Shown: in pieces, positions 8,304 through 15,773 of the stretch
Position numbering within the stretch: position 1 is the stretch's first letter
Layout: each line of letters opens with the position of its first letter
Assembly (NCBI GenBank): GCA_002305265.1
Contig: DBQP01000008.1
Span: 1-41,031, forward strand
Length of the DNA stretch: 41,031 nucleotides
DNA from: Prevotellaceae bacterium UBA1391
Lineage (GTDB): Bacteria; Bacteroidota; Bacteroidia; Bacteroidales; Bacteroidaceae
Direction of reading: 5' to 3'
Notes under the pieces: model-generated
Database searches by the model: none
What the model was told of the DNA's origin: nothing
Seen by the model: only the letters and a program-made list of their open reading frames with translations
Position numbers and translations under genes: made by a program

Positions 8304-8465
8304 TTAGTTAAGGGTCCATTCCTGACTGCTGTAGTAAATGTCCTCCACCTCGTCTTTCTTGGGTGCCGGTTCGACGATACTTGTGCAGACCAGCTGTGGC
8401 GTGACTTCCACGACCTGGATGGCGGGCGGCGCATAGGCTTGCTTCTTTCCTTCTTTTTCTTTCAT
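8304..8465 (-). CDS. small protein ahead of the fimbrillin gene, 53 aa
   Basis: This short gene starts MKEKEGKKQAYAPPAIQVVE and ends DIYYSSQEWTLN. The pattern Y-x-P-P-x-I-x-V-V followed by LVCTSIVEP resembles the small leader-like proteins that commonly open fimbrillin operons in Bacteroidales (basic start, Pro-rich strand, a Cys-x-Ser). Their function is not known to me. It has no signal peptide. Its stop lies 16 bp before the fimbrillin ATG, and an AAGAAGAGG between them can act for the next gene. No confident TAnnTTTG was found upstream on the minus strand between 8466 and 8744. Confidence 0.75.
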   Translation of the reverse strand: MKEKEGKKQAYAPPAIQVVEVTPQLVCTSIVEPAPKKDEVEDIYYSSQEWTLN

Positions 8466-8653
8466 GGTTCAGTGTGCGTTACAAGTGATGAATCAGATAT
8501 GTTTTAATGAAAGTTTTTGTGGAACGTACCTGGTTTGCGCCGCCGTTGCCAGTCCTTGAGCCGACAGCCGGTCTGCGAGTGCAAATTTCCCCTTTTTTTC
8601 GTTGGCGCGTCTTGCAATTTCGGAAAAAGCCCTTGCGTTTTCAGCATCCGCCC

Positions 8654-8682
8654 TTGCGTGCTCGAGATTTTTGCTAATTTTG
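8654..8682 (+). promoter_or_regulatory. promoter for the AraC-type regulator
   Basis: TTG (8654-8656) and TAATTTTG (8675-8682) are 18 nt apart. The predicted transcript starts near 8690, which excludes the in-frame ATG at 8685 and supports the ATG at 8745. Confidence 0.7.
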
Positions 8683-8744
8683 CGATGAGAGTTGTTAGAA
8701 TATATTTGTTTTCTCGCCTTCTTTGGGCTAAATCGACGTCCCAC

Positions 8745-9854
8745 ATGCTGAAATCCATAGTCACTGTAACTCCCATGCTGGTGTGTGCGTTCTGGACACT
8801 CATGCTTTCCATCGACATGAGGGAGCATGGCGACAGGGGCTGCCATCGCGCACTTTGGTGGTGGTCGATGGTGTCCACGCTCCTCTATCTCGGCTATTTT
8901 GTCTTCTACAATGGCGACCGGGCCCTGATTCCGTATTTCAAGACCCTCCAAGTAGCCTGCAACGTGGCGGTCTTCCCGCTCTACCTGCGCTATCTCTCGC
9001 TGCTCACGGAGGGGCGCGTGGCCCGATGGGTCATGGACCTCATCTGGTGGCCGCCCTTGTTGCTGGGCCTGTCCGTAGGGGTGCTCTACACGCTGCTGAC
9101 GCCGGCCGAGCGCGACCAGTTCATAACGACCTACCTCTTCGGCAACTGCTATGTGGGGCTGCAGGGTGTAGTGCGGCTGCTGGCCCTGATGCACAGCGTG
9201 GGCAAGGTCGTGTTTGTGGTCGGTTTGGGGCTGACGCTGTGGCAGGGCGTCGTGAAGGTGAGGCGCTACAACCGCCTGGTCGACTCCATCTATTCCGACA
9301 CGGCTCGGCGCCGGCTCTATGGCATTCCGCTGATTCTCTCGCTCATGCTGGCGACGGGAGTGGTTTCGTTTGTCGCCAACATGGTGGGGCACCACGTGTT
9401 TGTCGGGAATGTATGGCTGCTGGTGGTTCCGTTCGTAGTCTTCAGCGCGCTGCTTTTCGCGCTGGCCTACTGCGGCTACCGGCAGCGCTTCTCCTTTGTC
9501 GATATTCCACGGGACGAGCCGTGCCAGCCCTGCGCGGCGGCGGAGGCCGTGTGGAGTGAGCGCCGCGAGCAACTCGAACTGTTGGTGAAGGGTTCGCAGC
9601 TGTATCTCGATTCGGACCTGACGGTAGACACCGTGGCCCATCGGCTGGGCACCAACCGCCGCTACGTGCAGCAGACGCTGAACGAGGAGATGGGCATGTC
9701 GTTCTCGGAATACATCAACCGCCTGCGCATCGCGCATGCCGAGCGCCTGTTGGCGGAGCATCCCGAGCTGACGATGGAGGATGTGGCCGCGCGTTCGGGC
9801 TACGCGGTGGGCAGCACCTTCTACCGCAATTTTTCCAAATACAGGAAGTCGTAG
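8745..9854 (+). CDS. membrane-anchored AraC-family transcription regulator, 369 aa
   Basis: The N-terminal two thirds are hydrophobic, with about seven predicted membrane helices (for example TPMLVCAFWTLMLS, MDLIWWPPLLLGLSVGVLY, VWLLVVPFVVFSALLFALAY). The last ~100 residues are an AraC/HTH_18 domain: LTVDTVAHRLGTNRRYVQQT, then FSEYINRLRIAHAERLL, then TMEDVAARSGYAVGSTFYR. This membrane-plus-AraC layout is common in Bacteroidetes. It is divergent from the small gene and fimbrillin at 8465-7268, so it is a natural candidate to control them from the inner membrane. The ATG at 8745 is chosen from the promoter position. A strong terminator follows at 9927. Confidence 0.88.
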   Translation: MLKSIVTVTPMLVCAFWTLMLSIDMREHGDRGCHRALWWWSMVSTLLYLGYFVFYNGDRALIPYFKTLQVACNVAVFPLYLRYLSLLTEGRVARWVMDLIWWPPLLLGLSVGVLYTLLTPAERDQFITTYLFGNCYVGLQGVVRLLALMHSVGKVVFVVGLGLTLWQGVVKVRRYNRLVDSIYSDTARRRLYGIPLILSLMLATGVVSFVANMVGHHVFVGNVWLLVVPFVVFSALLFALAYCGYRQRFSFVDIPRDEPCQPCAAAEAVWSERREQLELLVKGSQLYLDSDLTVDTVAHRLGTNRRYVQQTLNEEMGMSFSEYINRLRIAHAERLLAEHPELTMEDVAARSGYAVGSTFYRNFSKYRKS

Positions 9855-9926
9855 CCGCACCGTCGGCCGCGGCCAGGCGACTCCGCTTGCTCCGGCCGGC
9901 GGCGGCCGTCGATGGGCGTGCAGCAG

Positions 9927-9962
9927 AAAAAATCCCGGACTGTGGGCAGTCCGGGATTTTTT
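9927..9962 (+). terminator. strong bidirectional terminator
   Basis: A perfect 16-bp stem, AAAAAATCCCGGACTG with its complement, closes a TGGG loop and carries A and T runs on both sides. It ends the AraC gene. It is too far (300 bp) from the minus-strand gene at 10263 to be that gene's main terminator, though it could act as one. Confidence 0.9.
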
Positions 9963-10046
9963 GTCATGTGGGGGTATGTCGGGCGGCGCCGTGGCCAGCG
10001 TCGTGGCGCAGGGGCATGGCAGGCCGCGCGCGGCGGGCTGTTGGGA

Positions 10047-10124
10047 CGAAGGCCTTCGCGATGGTTTTCGAAGGCCTTCGTTTTCGGTTTCGAACGCCTT
10101 CGTTTTTGGTTTCGAACGCCTTCG
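10047..10124. repeat. 22-bp phased palindrome array, 4 units
   Basis: Four 12-bp palindromes start at 10047, 10069, 10091 and 10113: CGAAGGCCTTCG twice, then CGAACGCCTTCG twice. The 10-bp spacers are CGATGGTTTT, TTTTCGGTTT and TTTTTGGTTT. The period is exactly 22. The array lies between two convergent genes (AraC at 9854, phospholipase at 10263). The remaining 10125-10262 is GC-rich with a small GTCGGTGGCGG duplication and nothing else I can name. Confidence 0.9.
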
Positions 10125-10262
10125 TTATAAAGTGTCGGTGGCGGCGGTCGGTGGCGGTAGCGCCGGTGGTCGGTAGGGAACGCGTGGCTCGTCGGGAGGG
10201 CAGGCGCCGGCGGGTGTTGCCGGTAGGCCGTTGGCGGTGCGGGCGTGCGGGGTGCGCGCGTG

Positions 10263-11744
10263 TCAGGGGCGCAGGATCACCTTGCGGCTCTTTCCGTCGG
10301 GGGTGCGGCGGATGACGATGCCGGAGGTGGGGAGCTGGTGGATCCGCTCGCCGCGCAGGTTGTAGTAGACGGCGGGCGCCTCGGTCTCGGGCGTGTCGCT
10401 GATGCCGAGCGCGATGGCGAGCTCCTGGGCGGCGTGGGCATCTTGGCGGATGGCCTCGATTTCGGCTTCGAGGGGGGCCGAGTCGACGGCGTCGTCGAGG
10501 GTGAGCGTGCCGGCCTCGTAAAGTTTCTTGAGGCGGCTTTTCTCGGCGATGATGGCGGTGTAGAGCTGGGTGAGGCGGGAGGAGAAGTCGTCGTAGACGT
10601 CGGGGCACTGCTCGCGCAGCTCGCGGCGCAGCTCGGTGCGCAGGTCGACGAGGCGCTGCACTTCGGCCTGGAGGGCCTCCCAGTGGGCGGCGATGAGCTT
10701 TTCCTGTGCGCGGCGGGCGAAGTAGCGGGTGTTGTTGTCGATGATGAGGCGTGTGAGCTCGAGTCCGCGGGTGGCGTAGTCGCCCGACTGGTCGACGCCG
10801 GCATAGTCCATGAGGATGATGCCCATGGGGCCTGCCTCGTGCGTGTTCATATAGTCGATGATGGCGGTGTGGGTGTAGGTGGCGTTGTCGCGGTAGCCGT
10901 TGGAGGTGGACACGCTGTTGCCGAAGAGGTTGGCCACGAGGGAGTAGGCGGAGGCGAAGTTGTAGACCCAGACGATGTCGGCGCTGGTGCTGATGGTCTG
11001 TCGGGTGGAGAAGTCGAGCATGGTGCGCAGGGCCTGGCACTTGGTGTCGACGGCGCCGTCGGCGCTGGTGTTGGAGAAGTCCTGCATGTAGAGGGTGGCG
11101 GTGTTCATCGTGCCGGTGCCGCCACCGCGGATGGAGCCGCGTCGCTGTGCGTTCCAGTCGATGTAGCCTGCCCAGCCGCTCATCTCGCCGCCGGCGGGAT
11201 GGGTGGTGTAGGCGTTGCGGTAGAGGATGAGCATCTTGCCGCGGAGGTCGGCCACGGTGAGGTCGCGGCGGAAGTCGACGAGGCGCTCCTTGATGCCCTC
11301 TGCCTGGAGCGACTGGTGGAGGAGCGTCTCGAAGTCGGGCGAGTTGCTGTCGCCGTCGGTCTCATGGAGGAGGTGGATGACGACAAACTCCGTGGGATGG
11401 GCGACGAGGGAGTCGCGCAGGGTGGCGAGGGCGTCGTCGAAGCTGAGGGCGGTGGGGATGATGCCGTGGTTGATCTGCAGACTGGTGCCGCTGACGCAGG
11501 GACGGAGGTCGAAGGCGCGGATGCCGGTGGCCCACTGGCGGGCGATGTCGATGTCCTGCGTGCGGGCGTACGACTCGCCGAAAGCACCGAGGAAGCCGGA
11601 GAACCCGCTGCCGGTGGCGCTGTCGTGGGTGCCGGGGAGGCTGACTTCGGCGATGTAGGCGTCGTCGGGGAGGAGGGCTTGCCAGTCGTCGGCGTGGGCA
11701 GCGGTGGCGAGCAGAAGGAGGAGGGAGAGTAGAAAATGCTTCAT
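10263..11744 (-). CDS. secreted phosphatidylinositol-specific phospholipase C X-domain protein, 493 aa
   Basis: This is predicted to cleave phosphodiester bonds in phosphoinositides or inositol-phosphate-containing glycolipids. A signal peptide (1-17) is followed by the X domain: LPGTHDSAT with His40, GIRAFDLRP, and INHGII with His93, the two histidines expected for PI-PLC acid-base catalysis. After about residue 330 comes a helical, charged region (EALQAEVQRLVDLRTELRRE) and a C-terminal tail (VYYNLRGERI, then GIVIRRTPDGKSRKVIL). That tail resembles the Y-x-L-x-G-x-R...G-I-x-I tail common on exported Prevotella/Bacteroides proteins. The ATG at 11744 starts the signal peptide; a promoter lies at 11799. 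It stands alone, with no partner enzymes nearby. Confidence 0.88.
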   Translation of the reverse strand: MKHFLLSLLLLLATAAHADDWQALLPDDAYIAEVSLPGTHDSATGSGFSGFLGAFGESYARTQDIDIARQWATGIRAFDLRPCVSGTSLQINHGIIPTALSFDDALATLRDSLVAHPTEFVVIHLLHETDGDSNSPDFETLLHQSLQAEGIKERLVDFRRDLTVADLRGKMLILYRNAYTTHPAGGEMSGWAGYIDWNAQRRGSIRGGGTGTMNTATLYMQDFSNTSADGAVDTKCQALRTMLDFSTRQTISTSADIVWVYNFASAYSLVANLFGNSVSTSNGYRDNATYTHTAIIDYMNTHEAGPMGIILMDYAGVDQSGDYATRGLELTRLIIDNNTRYFARRAQEKLIAAHWEALQAEVQRLVDLRTELRRELREQCPDVYDDFSSRLTQLYTAIIAEKSRLKKLYEAGTLTLDDAVDSAPLEAEIEAIRQDAHAAQELAIALGISDTPETEAPAVYYNLRGERIHQLPTSGIVIRRTPDGKSRKVILRP

Positions 11745-11798
11745 GGTGGAGTGTGTGATGTGGGGTGATGGAAAAAGGTGGTGAGGGGGTGTCTGATG

Positions 11799-11806
11799 CA
11801 AAGATA
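11799..11806 (-). promoter_or_regulatory. -7 element TATCTTTG (minus) for the phospholipase gene
   Basis: CAAAGATA on the plus strand reads TATCTTTG on the minus strand, 55 bp before the ATG at 11744. Confidence 0.7.
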
Positions 11807-11903
11807 GGAAAAAAGATGAAAAGTGGCGTGCCGGCGGGGTGTTTTTTTCAGACTGGGAGGTGGCAGATGCGAGCTGGGTTTTGCAAGGAAGGCGTCGGCC
11901 GGC

Positions 11904-11935
11904 TTGGCGGGGGGTGCTGGCGGGCTGTATCTTTG
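11904..11935 (+). promoter_or_regulatory. promoter TTG-N21-TATCTTTG for the HU-like gene
   Basis: TTG at 11904 and TATCTTTG at 11928-11935 are 21 nt apart. It gives a leader of about 140 nt before the ATG at 12082, in which I see no ORF or clear structure. With the element at 11799 it forms a divergent promoter region. Confidence 0.75.
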
Positions 11936-12081
11936 CGGTGCATTCCGACGTCGGAGGCCACGTTCAGCGGGTCGTTCGGGGGAAGAATGAGGCGTTCATG
12001 TCGTTCGGCCGGGATACGTGGATGGCTGGTTGCATCAAGTTCAAAGTTTGTTTCATCAAAAAAAGAAAGGAAAACACGATT

Positions 12082-12468
12082 ATGGGAAAGATTATCCTCA
12101 AGTCCGACTGGCAGAAGATTCATGTGAAACTGAAGTCGGCCTATGTGACGCGCACGGTGAGCTACTCCACGGTAAGCAGCGAAGATTTGCTGGCGCGGGC
12201 GGCGGAGAACTCGCAGCTGAGCAAGGGCTCGATTCGCGCGGCGCTGCTGGCGCTCACCCAGGAGATGCGCAACTATCTGGTGAATGGGCATGGCATTCAG
12301 GTGCCGTCGCTCGGTACGTTCTCCTTCGCGGTGCGCGCACATGCGACGGACGATGTCGAGACTGCGGGCGCTCCGCAAGTCTATCGGCGCAAGATGGGCT
12401 TCACGCCGTCGGGCCGGATGAAGAAAGATCTGGCGGATGTGAATTTTGATTCGCTGCCGCAGGAGTAA
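12082..12468 (+). CDS. HU-like DNA-binding protein (HU-HIG type), 128 aa
   Basis: This protein is related to the HU/IHF nucleoid proteins, which bind and bend DNA as dimers. It shows SSEDLLARAAENSQLSKGSI followed by RAALLALTQEMRNYLVNGH, then GIQVPSLGTFSF, the helix-helix-strand core of HU, and a longer C-terminus (YRRKMGFTPSGRMKKDLADV) than classical HU. The pattern VPSLGTFS and the length of 125-150 aa fit the HU-HIG family that is abundant in Bacteroidales. The ATG at 12082 is the only good start. It is monocistronic between the promoter at 11928 and the terminator at 12525. Any link to the 22-bp arrays would be speculation. Confidence 0.88.
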   Translation: MGKIILKSDWQKIHVKLKSAYVTRTVSYSTVSSEDLLARAAENSQLSKGSIRAALLALTQEMRNYLVNGHGIQVPSLGTFSFAVRAHATDDVETAGAPQVYRRKMGFTPSGRMKKDLADVNFDSLPQE

Positions 12469-12524
12469 GGCGTGCGGTGTGCATGCGCCGCCGGCTGTCG
12501 GCGGGGTGCGCCCGACAATGAATG

Positions 12525-12565
12525 GAGCCATCCGTGCGGTCTTTGTGGGCCGCGGCGGATGGCTC
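12525..12565. terminator. bidirectional terminator between convergent genes
   Basis: The stem GAGCCATCCG / CGGATGGCTC is extended inward by GCGG/CCGC. It sits between the HU-like gene (+) and the tyrosine phosphatase (-); a short TTCT follows on the plus strand. Confidence 0.75.
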
Positions 12566-12584
12566 TTCTGGGTGTGCGTGGGGC

Positions 12585-13049
12585 TTAGAGGCGCGCCAGC
12601 AAGTGGGCGCAGGCGTCCTCGATGAGGTCGAGCGCGTGGTCGAAGTCGGAGAGGCTGCCGTAGTAGGGATCGGGAATGCTGCGCACGCCGGGGTGGCGGG
12701 TGAGCTCGTCGGCTAGCAGGTGGATCTTGCTCCGATGGTCGGGATGGAGGGCGCGCGGTGCGATTTCCGCATAGTTGTCGGCGTCCATGACGAAGAGATG
12801 GTCGAAGCGGTCGAAGTCGTCCAGCTGGAACTGACGTGCGCGGTGGTCGATGGCGTAGCCGCGGCGCTGGCCGCACTGGCGCATGCGGCGGTCGGGCAAC
12901 TGGCCGACGTGCCAGGCGCCGATGCCGCAGGAGTCGATATGGAATTCGGCGGTGCGCCCTGCCGTGTCGACGAGATGCTGCATGACAGCGTGCGCGGCCG
13001 GACTGCGGCAGATGTTGCCGAGGCAGATGAAGAGAATGCGGGTTTTCAT
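12585..13049 (-). CDS. low-molecular-weight protein tyrosine phosphatase, 154 aa
   Basis: It dephosphorylates phosphotyrosine; in bacteria the usual context is exopolysaccharide control or signalling. The P-loop is at the very N-terminus: C9-L-G-N-I-C-R15-S, the C-x5-R-S/T signature. The general acid is D127 in IPDPYYG. The length is typical for the family. The ATG at 13049 is chosen because it places the P-loop at residue 9; the open frame continues upstream only because the 22-bp repeat has few stops, and those residues (repeating RTKRDTK, ERNAI) are translation of the repeat. No kinase or capsule genes are adjacent. Its 5' leader is the array at 13052. Confidence 0.92.
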   Translation of the reverse strand: MKTRILFICLGNICRSPAAHAVMQHLVDTAGRTAEFHIDSCGIGAWHVGQLPDRRMRQCGQRRGYAIDHRARQFQLDDFDRFDHLFVMDADNYAEIAPRALHPDHRSKIHLLADELTRHPGVRSIPDPYYGSLSDFDHALDLIEDACAHLLARL

Positions 13050-13051
13050 TA

Positions 13052-13249
13052 TTTCGTTCGGTTTTGTATCGCGTTTCGTTCGGTTTTGTATCGCGTTTCG
13101 TTCGGCTTTGCGTCGCGTATCGTTTGATTTTGTGTCGCGTTTCGTTCGGTTATGTAACGCGTTTCGTTCGGCTTTGCGTCGCGTATCGTTTGATTTTGTG
13201 TCGCGTTTCGTTCGGTTGTGTTCCGCGTTTCGATCGGTTTTTTGTCGTG
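13052..13249. repeat. 22-bp repeat array, 9 units, forming the phosphatase leader
   Basis: Nine units of exactly 22 bp start at 13052 and then every 22 bp to 13228. Most begin TTTCGTTCGG and end TCGCG. The units at 13118 and 13184 begin TATCGTTTGA instead. Units 3-5 (13096-13161) are repeated as units 6-8, a 66-bp higher-order repeat with few changes. The array starts two bases upstream of the phosphatase start codon and lies downstream of its promoters, so it would be transcribed as the 5' leader. The shared TTCGGTTT and CGTT segments suggest kinship with the palindrome arrays. Confidence 0.9.
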
Positions 13250-13343
13250 GTGTGTACCGTTGTGTTCCGCAGTGAGTGCAGCGCGCAAGCAGAGATGGAG
13301 CGCCTTCAAGCTCCAGCAGGTGCGCCGCCACGGCTTGTAGGTG

Positions 13344-13351
13344 CAAAGATA
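13344..13351 (-). promoter_or_regulatory. -7 element TATCTTTG (minus), proximal, for the phosphatase
   Basis: CAAAGATA on the plus strand is preceded by G and followed by GCAATTTTT. A TTG on the minus strand lies 23 nt further upstream. It would give a leader of about 290 nt consisting largely of the 22-bp array. Confidence 0.6.
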
Positions 13352-13409
13352 GCAATTTTTCAGCGGCTTTTCCGCAAGATTTCAATGCCGATACGCGCTT
13401 CAAAGTCAG

Positions 13410-13417
13410 CAAAGATA
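13410..13417 (-). promoter_or_regulatory. -7 element TATCTTTG (minus), distal duplicate
   Basis: This is a second GCAAAGATAGC with a similar T-rich flank, exactly 66 bp (3 x 22) from the one at 13344. Either may be the active promoter; the duplication looks like part of the same 22-bp expansion. Confidence 0.5.
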
Positions 13418-13493
13418 GCGCTTTTCCGGCGCCTTTTCGAGGGTGTGGAAGAAGAAATCTGCTGAAATTCAGTGTGGAATGAAAAGTTTTTTG

Positions 13494-13501
13494 TACCTTT
13501 G
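13494..13501 (+). promoter_or_regulatory. -7 element TACCTTTG for the DEAD-box helicase
   Basis: TACCTTTG matches TAnnTTTG; no clear -33 element is seen. It lies 279 bp before the helicase start, giving a long leader, and is divergent from the phosphatase promoters. Confidence 0.6.
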
Positions 13502-13544
13502 CCGCGCATTTGGGAAAGAATCGGTTCCTAAGAAAGTTTTTGTC

Positions 13545-13735
13545 CTTCGGGTGCTTGCTCGACGGTGGCACAGCGGCAGGCGTGCGGAACAAGGTCGGGA
13601 GACCTGTGGCACGGCTGCGAGAAATTGCTGCACCGGCCTCACGCCAAGCGTCGCCCCATGAATCTGTAAACGGGTGGGACAGTTCTTTCCGTTTGCAGAA
13701 GTTATTATTTATTTTCAGGATGAATGAGGGCTGTC
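13545..13735 (+). other. possible structured RNA leader of the DEAD-box gene
   Basis: This leader has nested complementarity: GCTTG (13553) with CAAGC (13645), GCGTG (13580) with CACGC (13640), a hairpin AGGTC-GGGA-GACCT (13592-13605), and AAACGG / CCGTTT near 13668-13697. No long ORF fits. A 16-nt piece at 13591 resembles a B12 box, but the rest of a cobalamin riboswitch is not there. Long leaders are plausible for cold-induced helicases. This is pairing by eye only, with no covariation evidence. Confidence 0.35.
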
Positions 13736-13772
13736 CGCCCTGTGTTCAAACTCTTAAAGCCAAGACAAAAAT

Positions 13773-15773
13773 TTGAAAACATTTGAAGAATTAGGCGTGT
13801 CTGCAGAGATACGCCGTGCGATTGATGAGCTCGGATATGTGGAACCGATGCCTGTGCAGGAACAGGTGATACCCTATCTGCTCGGAAACAACAACGACGT
13901 AGTGGCGCTCGCGCAGACGGGAACCGGCAAGACCGCAGCCTATGGACTGCCGCTGCTGCAAAAGGTGAGCGAGAAGCTCGACCAGTGGAATACGAAAAGC
14001 GAAGTGCCGGCCGTGCAGGCGCTCATCCTCTCCCCCACCCGCGAGCTGTGTCTCCAGATTACGGACGACTTGAAGAACTATTCGAAGTACATCGACGGAC
14101 TGCACGTGCTGGCTGTCTATGGCGGCGCGAGCATCGAGACACAGATCCGCCAGCTCAAGAAAGGTGTGCAGGTGGTGGTGGCCACGCCCGGCCGACTCGT
14201 CGACCTGATGGAGCGCGGCGTTGCCAAGCTCGACCAGGTGGAGAACGTCGTGCTCGACGAGGCCGACGAGATGCTGTCGATGGGCTTCAGCGAAAGCATC
14301 GACAAAATCCTTGAGGGCGTGCCCCAGGAGCGCAACACGCTCCTTTTCTCGGCGACGATGAGCAAGGAAATCGAGCGCATCTCGAAGAACTACCTCCGCA
14401 ATGCCACTGAGATTCAAGTGGGCAGCCGCAACGAGGGCGCTGAGAAGGTGAACCACATCTACTACCTCGTCAGCGCGCGCGACAAGTACCTTGCGCTCAA
14501 GCGCATCGCCGACTTCTACCCCGAAATCTACGCCATCGTCTTCTGCCGCACGCGTCTGGAGACGCAGGAGATTGCCGACAAGCTGATTCAGGACGGCTAC
14601 AATGCCGATTCGCTCCATGGCGAGCTGTCGCAGGCACAGCGCGACCTCGTGATGGGCAAGTTCCGCCAGCACCGCCTGCAGTTCCTCATCGCCACCGACG
14701 TGGCCGCGCGCGGCATCGACGTGGAAGACTTGACGCACGTCATCAACTACGGTCTGCCCGACGACATCGAGAGCTACACGCACCGAAGCGGACGCACGGG
14801 CCGCGCCGGAAAGCAAGGCACCAGCATCTGCATCATCCACGTGAAGGAAAAGCACAAGGTGCGCGCCATCGAGAAGCAAATCAGCAAGCAGTTTGTGGCC
14901 GGTGTGCTGCCCAAGGGCGAGGAAATCTGCCACAAGCAGCTCATGAAGGTCATCAGCGACATCGAGCACGTGGAGGTGAACGAAGAAGCCATTGCGCCCT
15001 TCCTCGACGACATCTACCGCAAGTTCGACCTCATGGAGAAGGAAGACGTCATCAAGCGCATGGTCTCGATGGAGTTCAACCACTTCCTGGACTACTACAA
15101 GAACGCGCCGGAAATCATCCAGCCCACGGGCAAGAACTCCGACCGCGACAGCTACAGCGAGCGCGAAGGCCGTCGTGACCGCAAGTCGGGCGGCGACCGT
15201 CGTGAGCGCGGCGCCCGCGGTTTTGGTGCTGAGGAGGGCTACACACGCCTCTTCATCAACATCGGCCGCCTCGACCATCTGCACATCGGAGAGTTTATGG
15301 GGCTCATCAATCGTCTGGCAGGAAAGAAGCGTTTCGAAATCGGACGCATCGACCTCATGAAGTCGTTCAGCTTCTTCGAGGTGCCGACGGAGCAGGCTCA
15401 GGACGTGGTGCGCACGCTGAGCGGAGCCGACTTCAACGGACGCGCGGTGAACATCGAGGTGAGCGACAACGCTTCCCACGCACCCGCCCAGCAGCGCCAA
15501 GGCGCCTCCCGTCCCGCTCGTCGCGACTTCAAGGCACCCGTCGAGCGCCGCAAGGAGCAGAAGGCAGGGCGAGACAGCGGAAGGAAGCCGCTCCGCACCG
15601 CCCGCAATGCCGGAGGCTATGTGGATGAATTTGCAGACTTCGACCTCGACTTCAAGCCCAGCCGCGGCAGCAGCAAGGGCAAGCCGGAGTGGGCGCAGTT
15701 CTTCGACGGACAAGTGGAGGCACAGCCCTTCTACGGCAAGTTCGCCAAGAAGAAGAAAAGCCGCGCCCATTGA
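13773..15773 (+). CDS. DEAD-box ATP-dependent RNA helicase, DeaD/CsdA-like, 666 aa
   Basis: This ATP-dependent RNA unwinding enzyme probably helps ribosome assembly or mRNA turnover. All core motifs are present: Q motif (PMPVQEQVIP), I AQTGTGKT (about 46-53), Ia PTREL, Ib TPGRL, II DEAD (about 161), III SAT, IV IVFCRT, V ATDVAARGID, VI HRSGRTGRAG (about 336). A DbpA-type RNA-binding domain follows at about 489-567 (TRLFINIGRLD, SFFEVP, NGRAVNIEVSDN), then a basic tail. Between core and RNA-binding domain is an Arg/Gly/Ser-rich stretch (SEREGRRDRKSGGDRRERGA). The start is a TTG at 13773, which gives the family-typical opening KTFEELGVS; no ATG fits. It is a single-gene unit ending at 15919. 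Confidence 0.95.
   Translation: MKTFEELGVSAEIRRAIDELGYVEPMPVQEQVIPYLLGNNNDVVALAQTGTGKTAAYGLPLLQKVSEKLDQWNTKSEVPAVQALILSPTRELCLQITDDLKNYSKYIDGLHVLAVYGGASIETQIRQLKKGVQVVVATPGRLVDLMERGVAKLDQVENVVLDEADEMLSMGFSESIDKILEGVPQERNTLLFSATMSKEIERISKNYLRNATEIQVGSRNEGAEKVNHIYYLVSARDKYLALKRIADFYPEIYAIVFCRTRLETQEIADKLIQDGYNADSLHGELSQAQRDLVMGKFRQHRLQFLIATDVAARGIDVEDLTHVINYGLPDDIESYTHRSGRTGRAGKQGTSICIIHVKEKHKVRAIEKQISKQFVAGVLPKGEEICHKQLMKVISDIEHVEVNEEAIAPFLDDIYRKFDLMEKEDVIKRMVSMEFNHFLDYYKNAPEIIQPTGKNSDRDSYSEREGRRDRKSGGDRRERGARGFGAEEGYTRLFINIGRLDHLHIGEFMGLINRLAGKKRFEIGRIDLMKSFSFFEVPTEQAQDVVRTLSGADFNGRAVNIEVSDNASHAPAQQRQGASRPARRDFKAPVERRKEQKAGRDSGRKPLRTARNAGGYVDEFADFDLDFKPSRGSSKGKPEWAQFFDGQVEAQPFYGKFAKKKKSRAH

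Noticed and set aside
8517..8744. Earlier starts of the AraC regulator (8685 or further upstream)
   Set aside because: The promoter at 8654-8682 would place the transcript start at or after 8685, and the ATG at 8745 precedes the first membrane helix directly.
10047..10124. The palindrome arrays as CRISPR arrays
   Set aside because: Units are 12 bp with 10-bp spacers, far below CRISPR repeat and spacer sizes. Spacers are T-rich and partly shared between loci, and no cas gene is present.
9781..10315. Open frames running through the palindrome arrays (repeating EGLR, KAF and similar peptides)
   Set aside because: A 22-bp step shifts the reading frame each unit, and frames stay open in all registers only because the repeat has few stops. 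No promoter, start context or family support exists.
10245..11732. 495-codon plus-strand frame opposite the phospholipase
   Set aside because: It is Gly/Val/Asp/Glu-only composition, typical of an antisense shadow; the minus strand has a signal peptide and catalytic motifs.
13049..13592. N-terminal extension of the tyrosine phosphatase through the 22-bp array
   Set aside because: The extension would place the catalytic P-loop near residue 190, whereas the family has it at the N-terminus, and its peptide is translation of the repeat.
13591..13606. B12-box-like piece AAGGTCGGGAGACCTG as part of a cobalamin riboswitch
   Set aside because: The match is partial, the conserved upstream core of the riboswitch is not found, and the downstream gene is an RNA helicase with no link to cobalamin.
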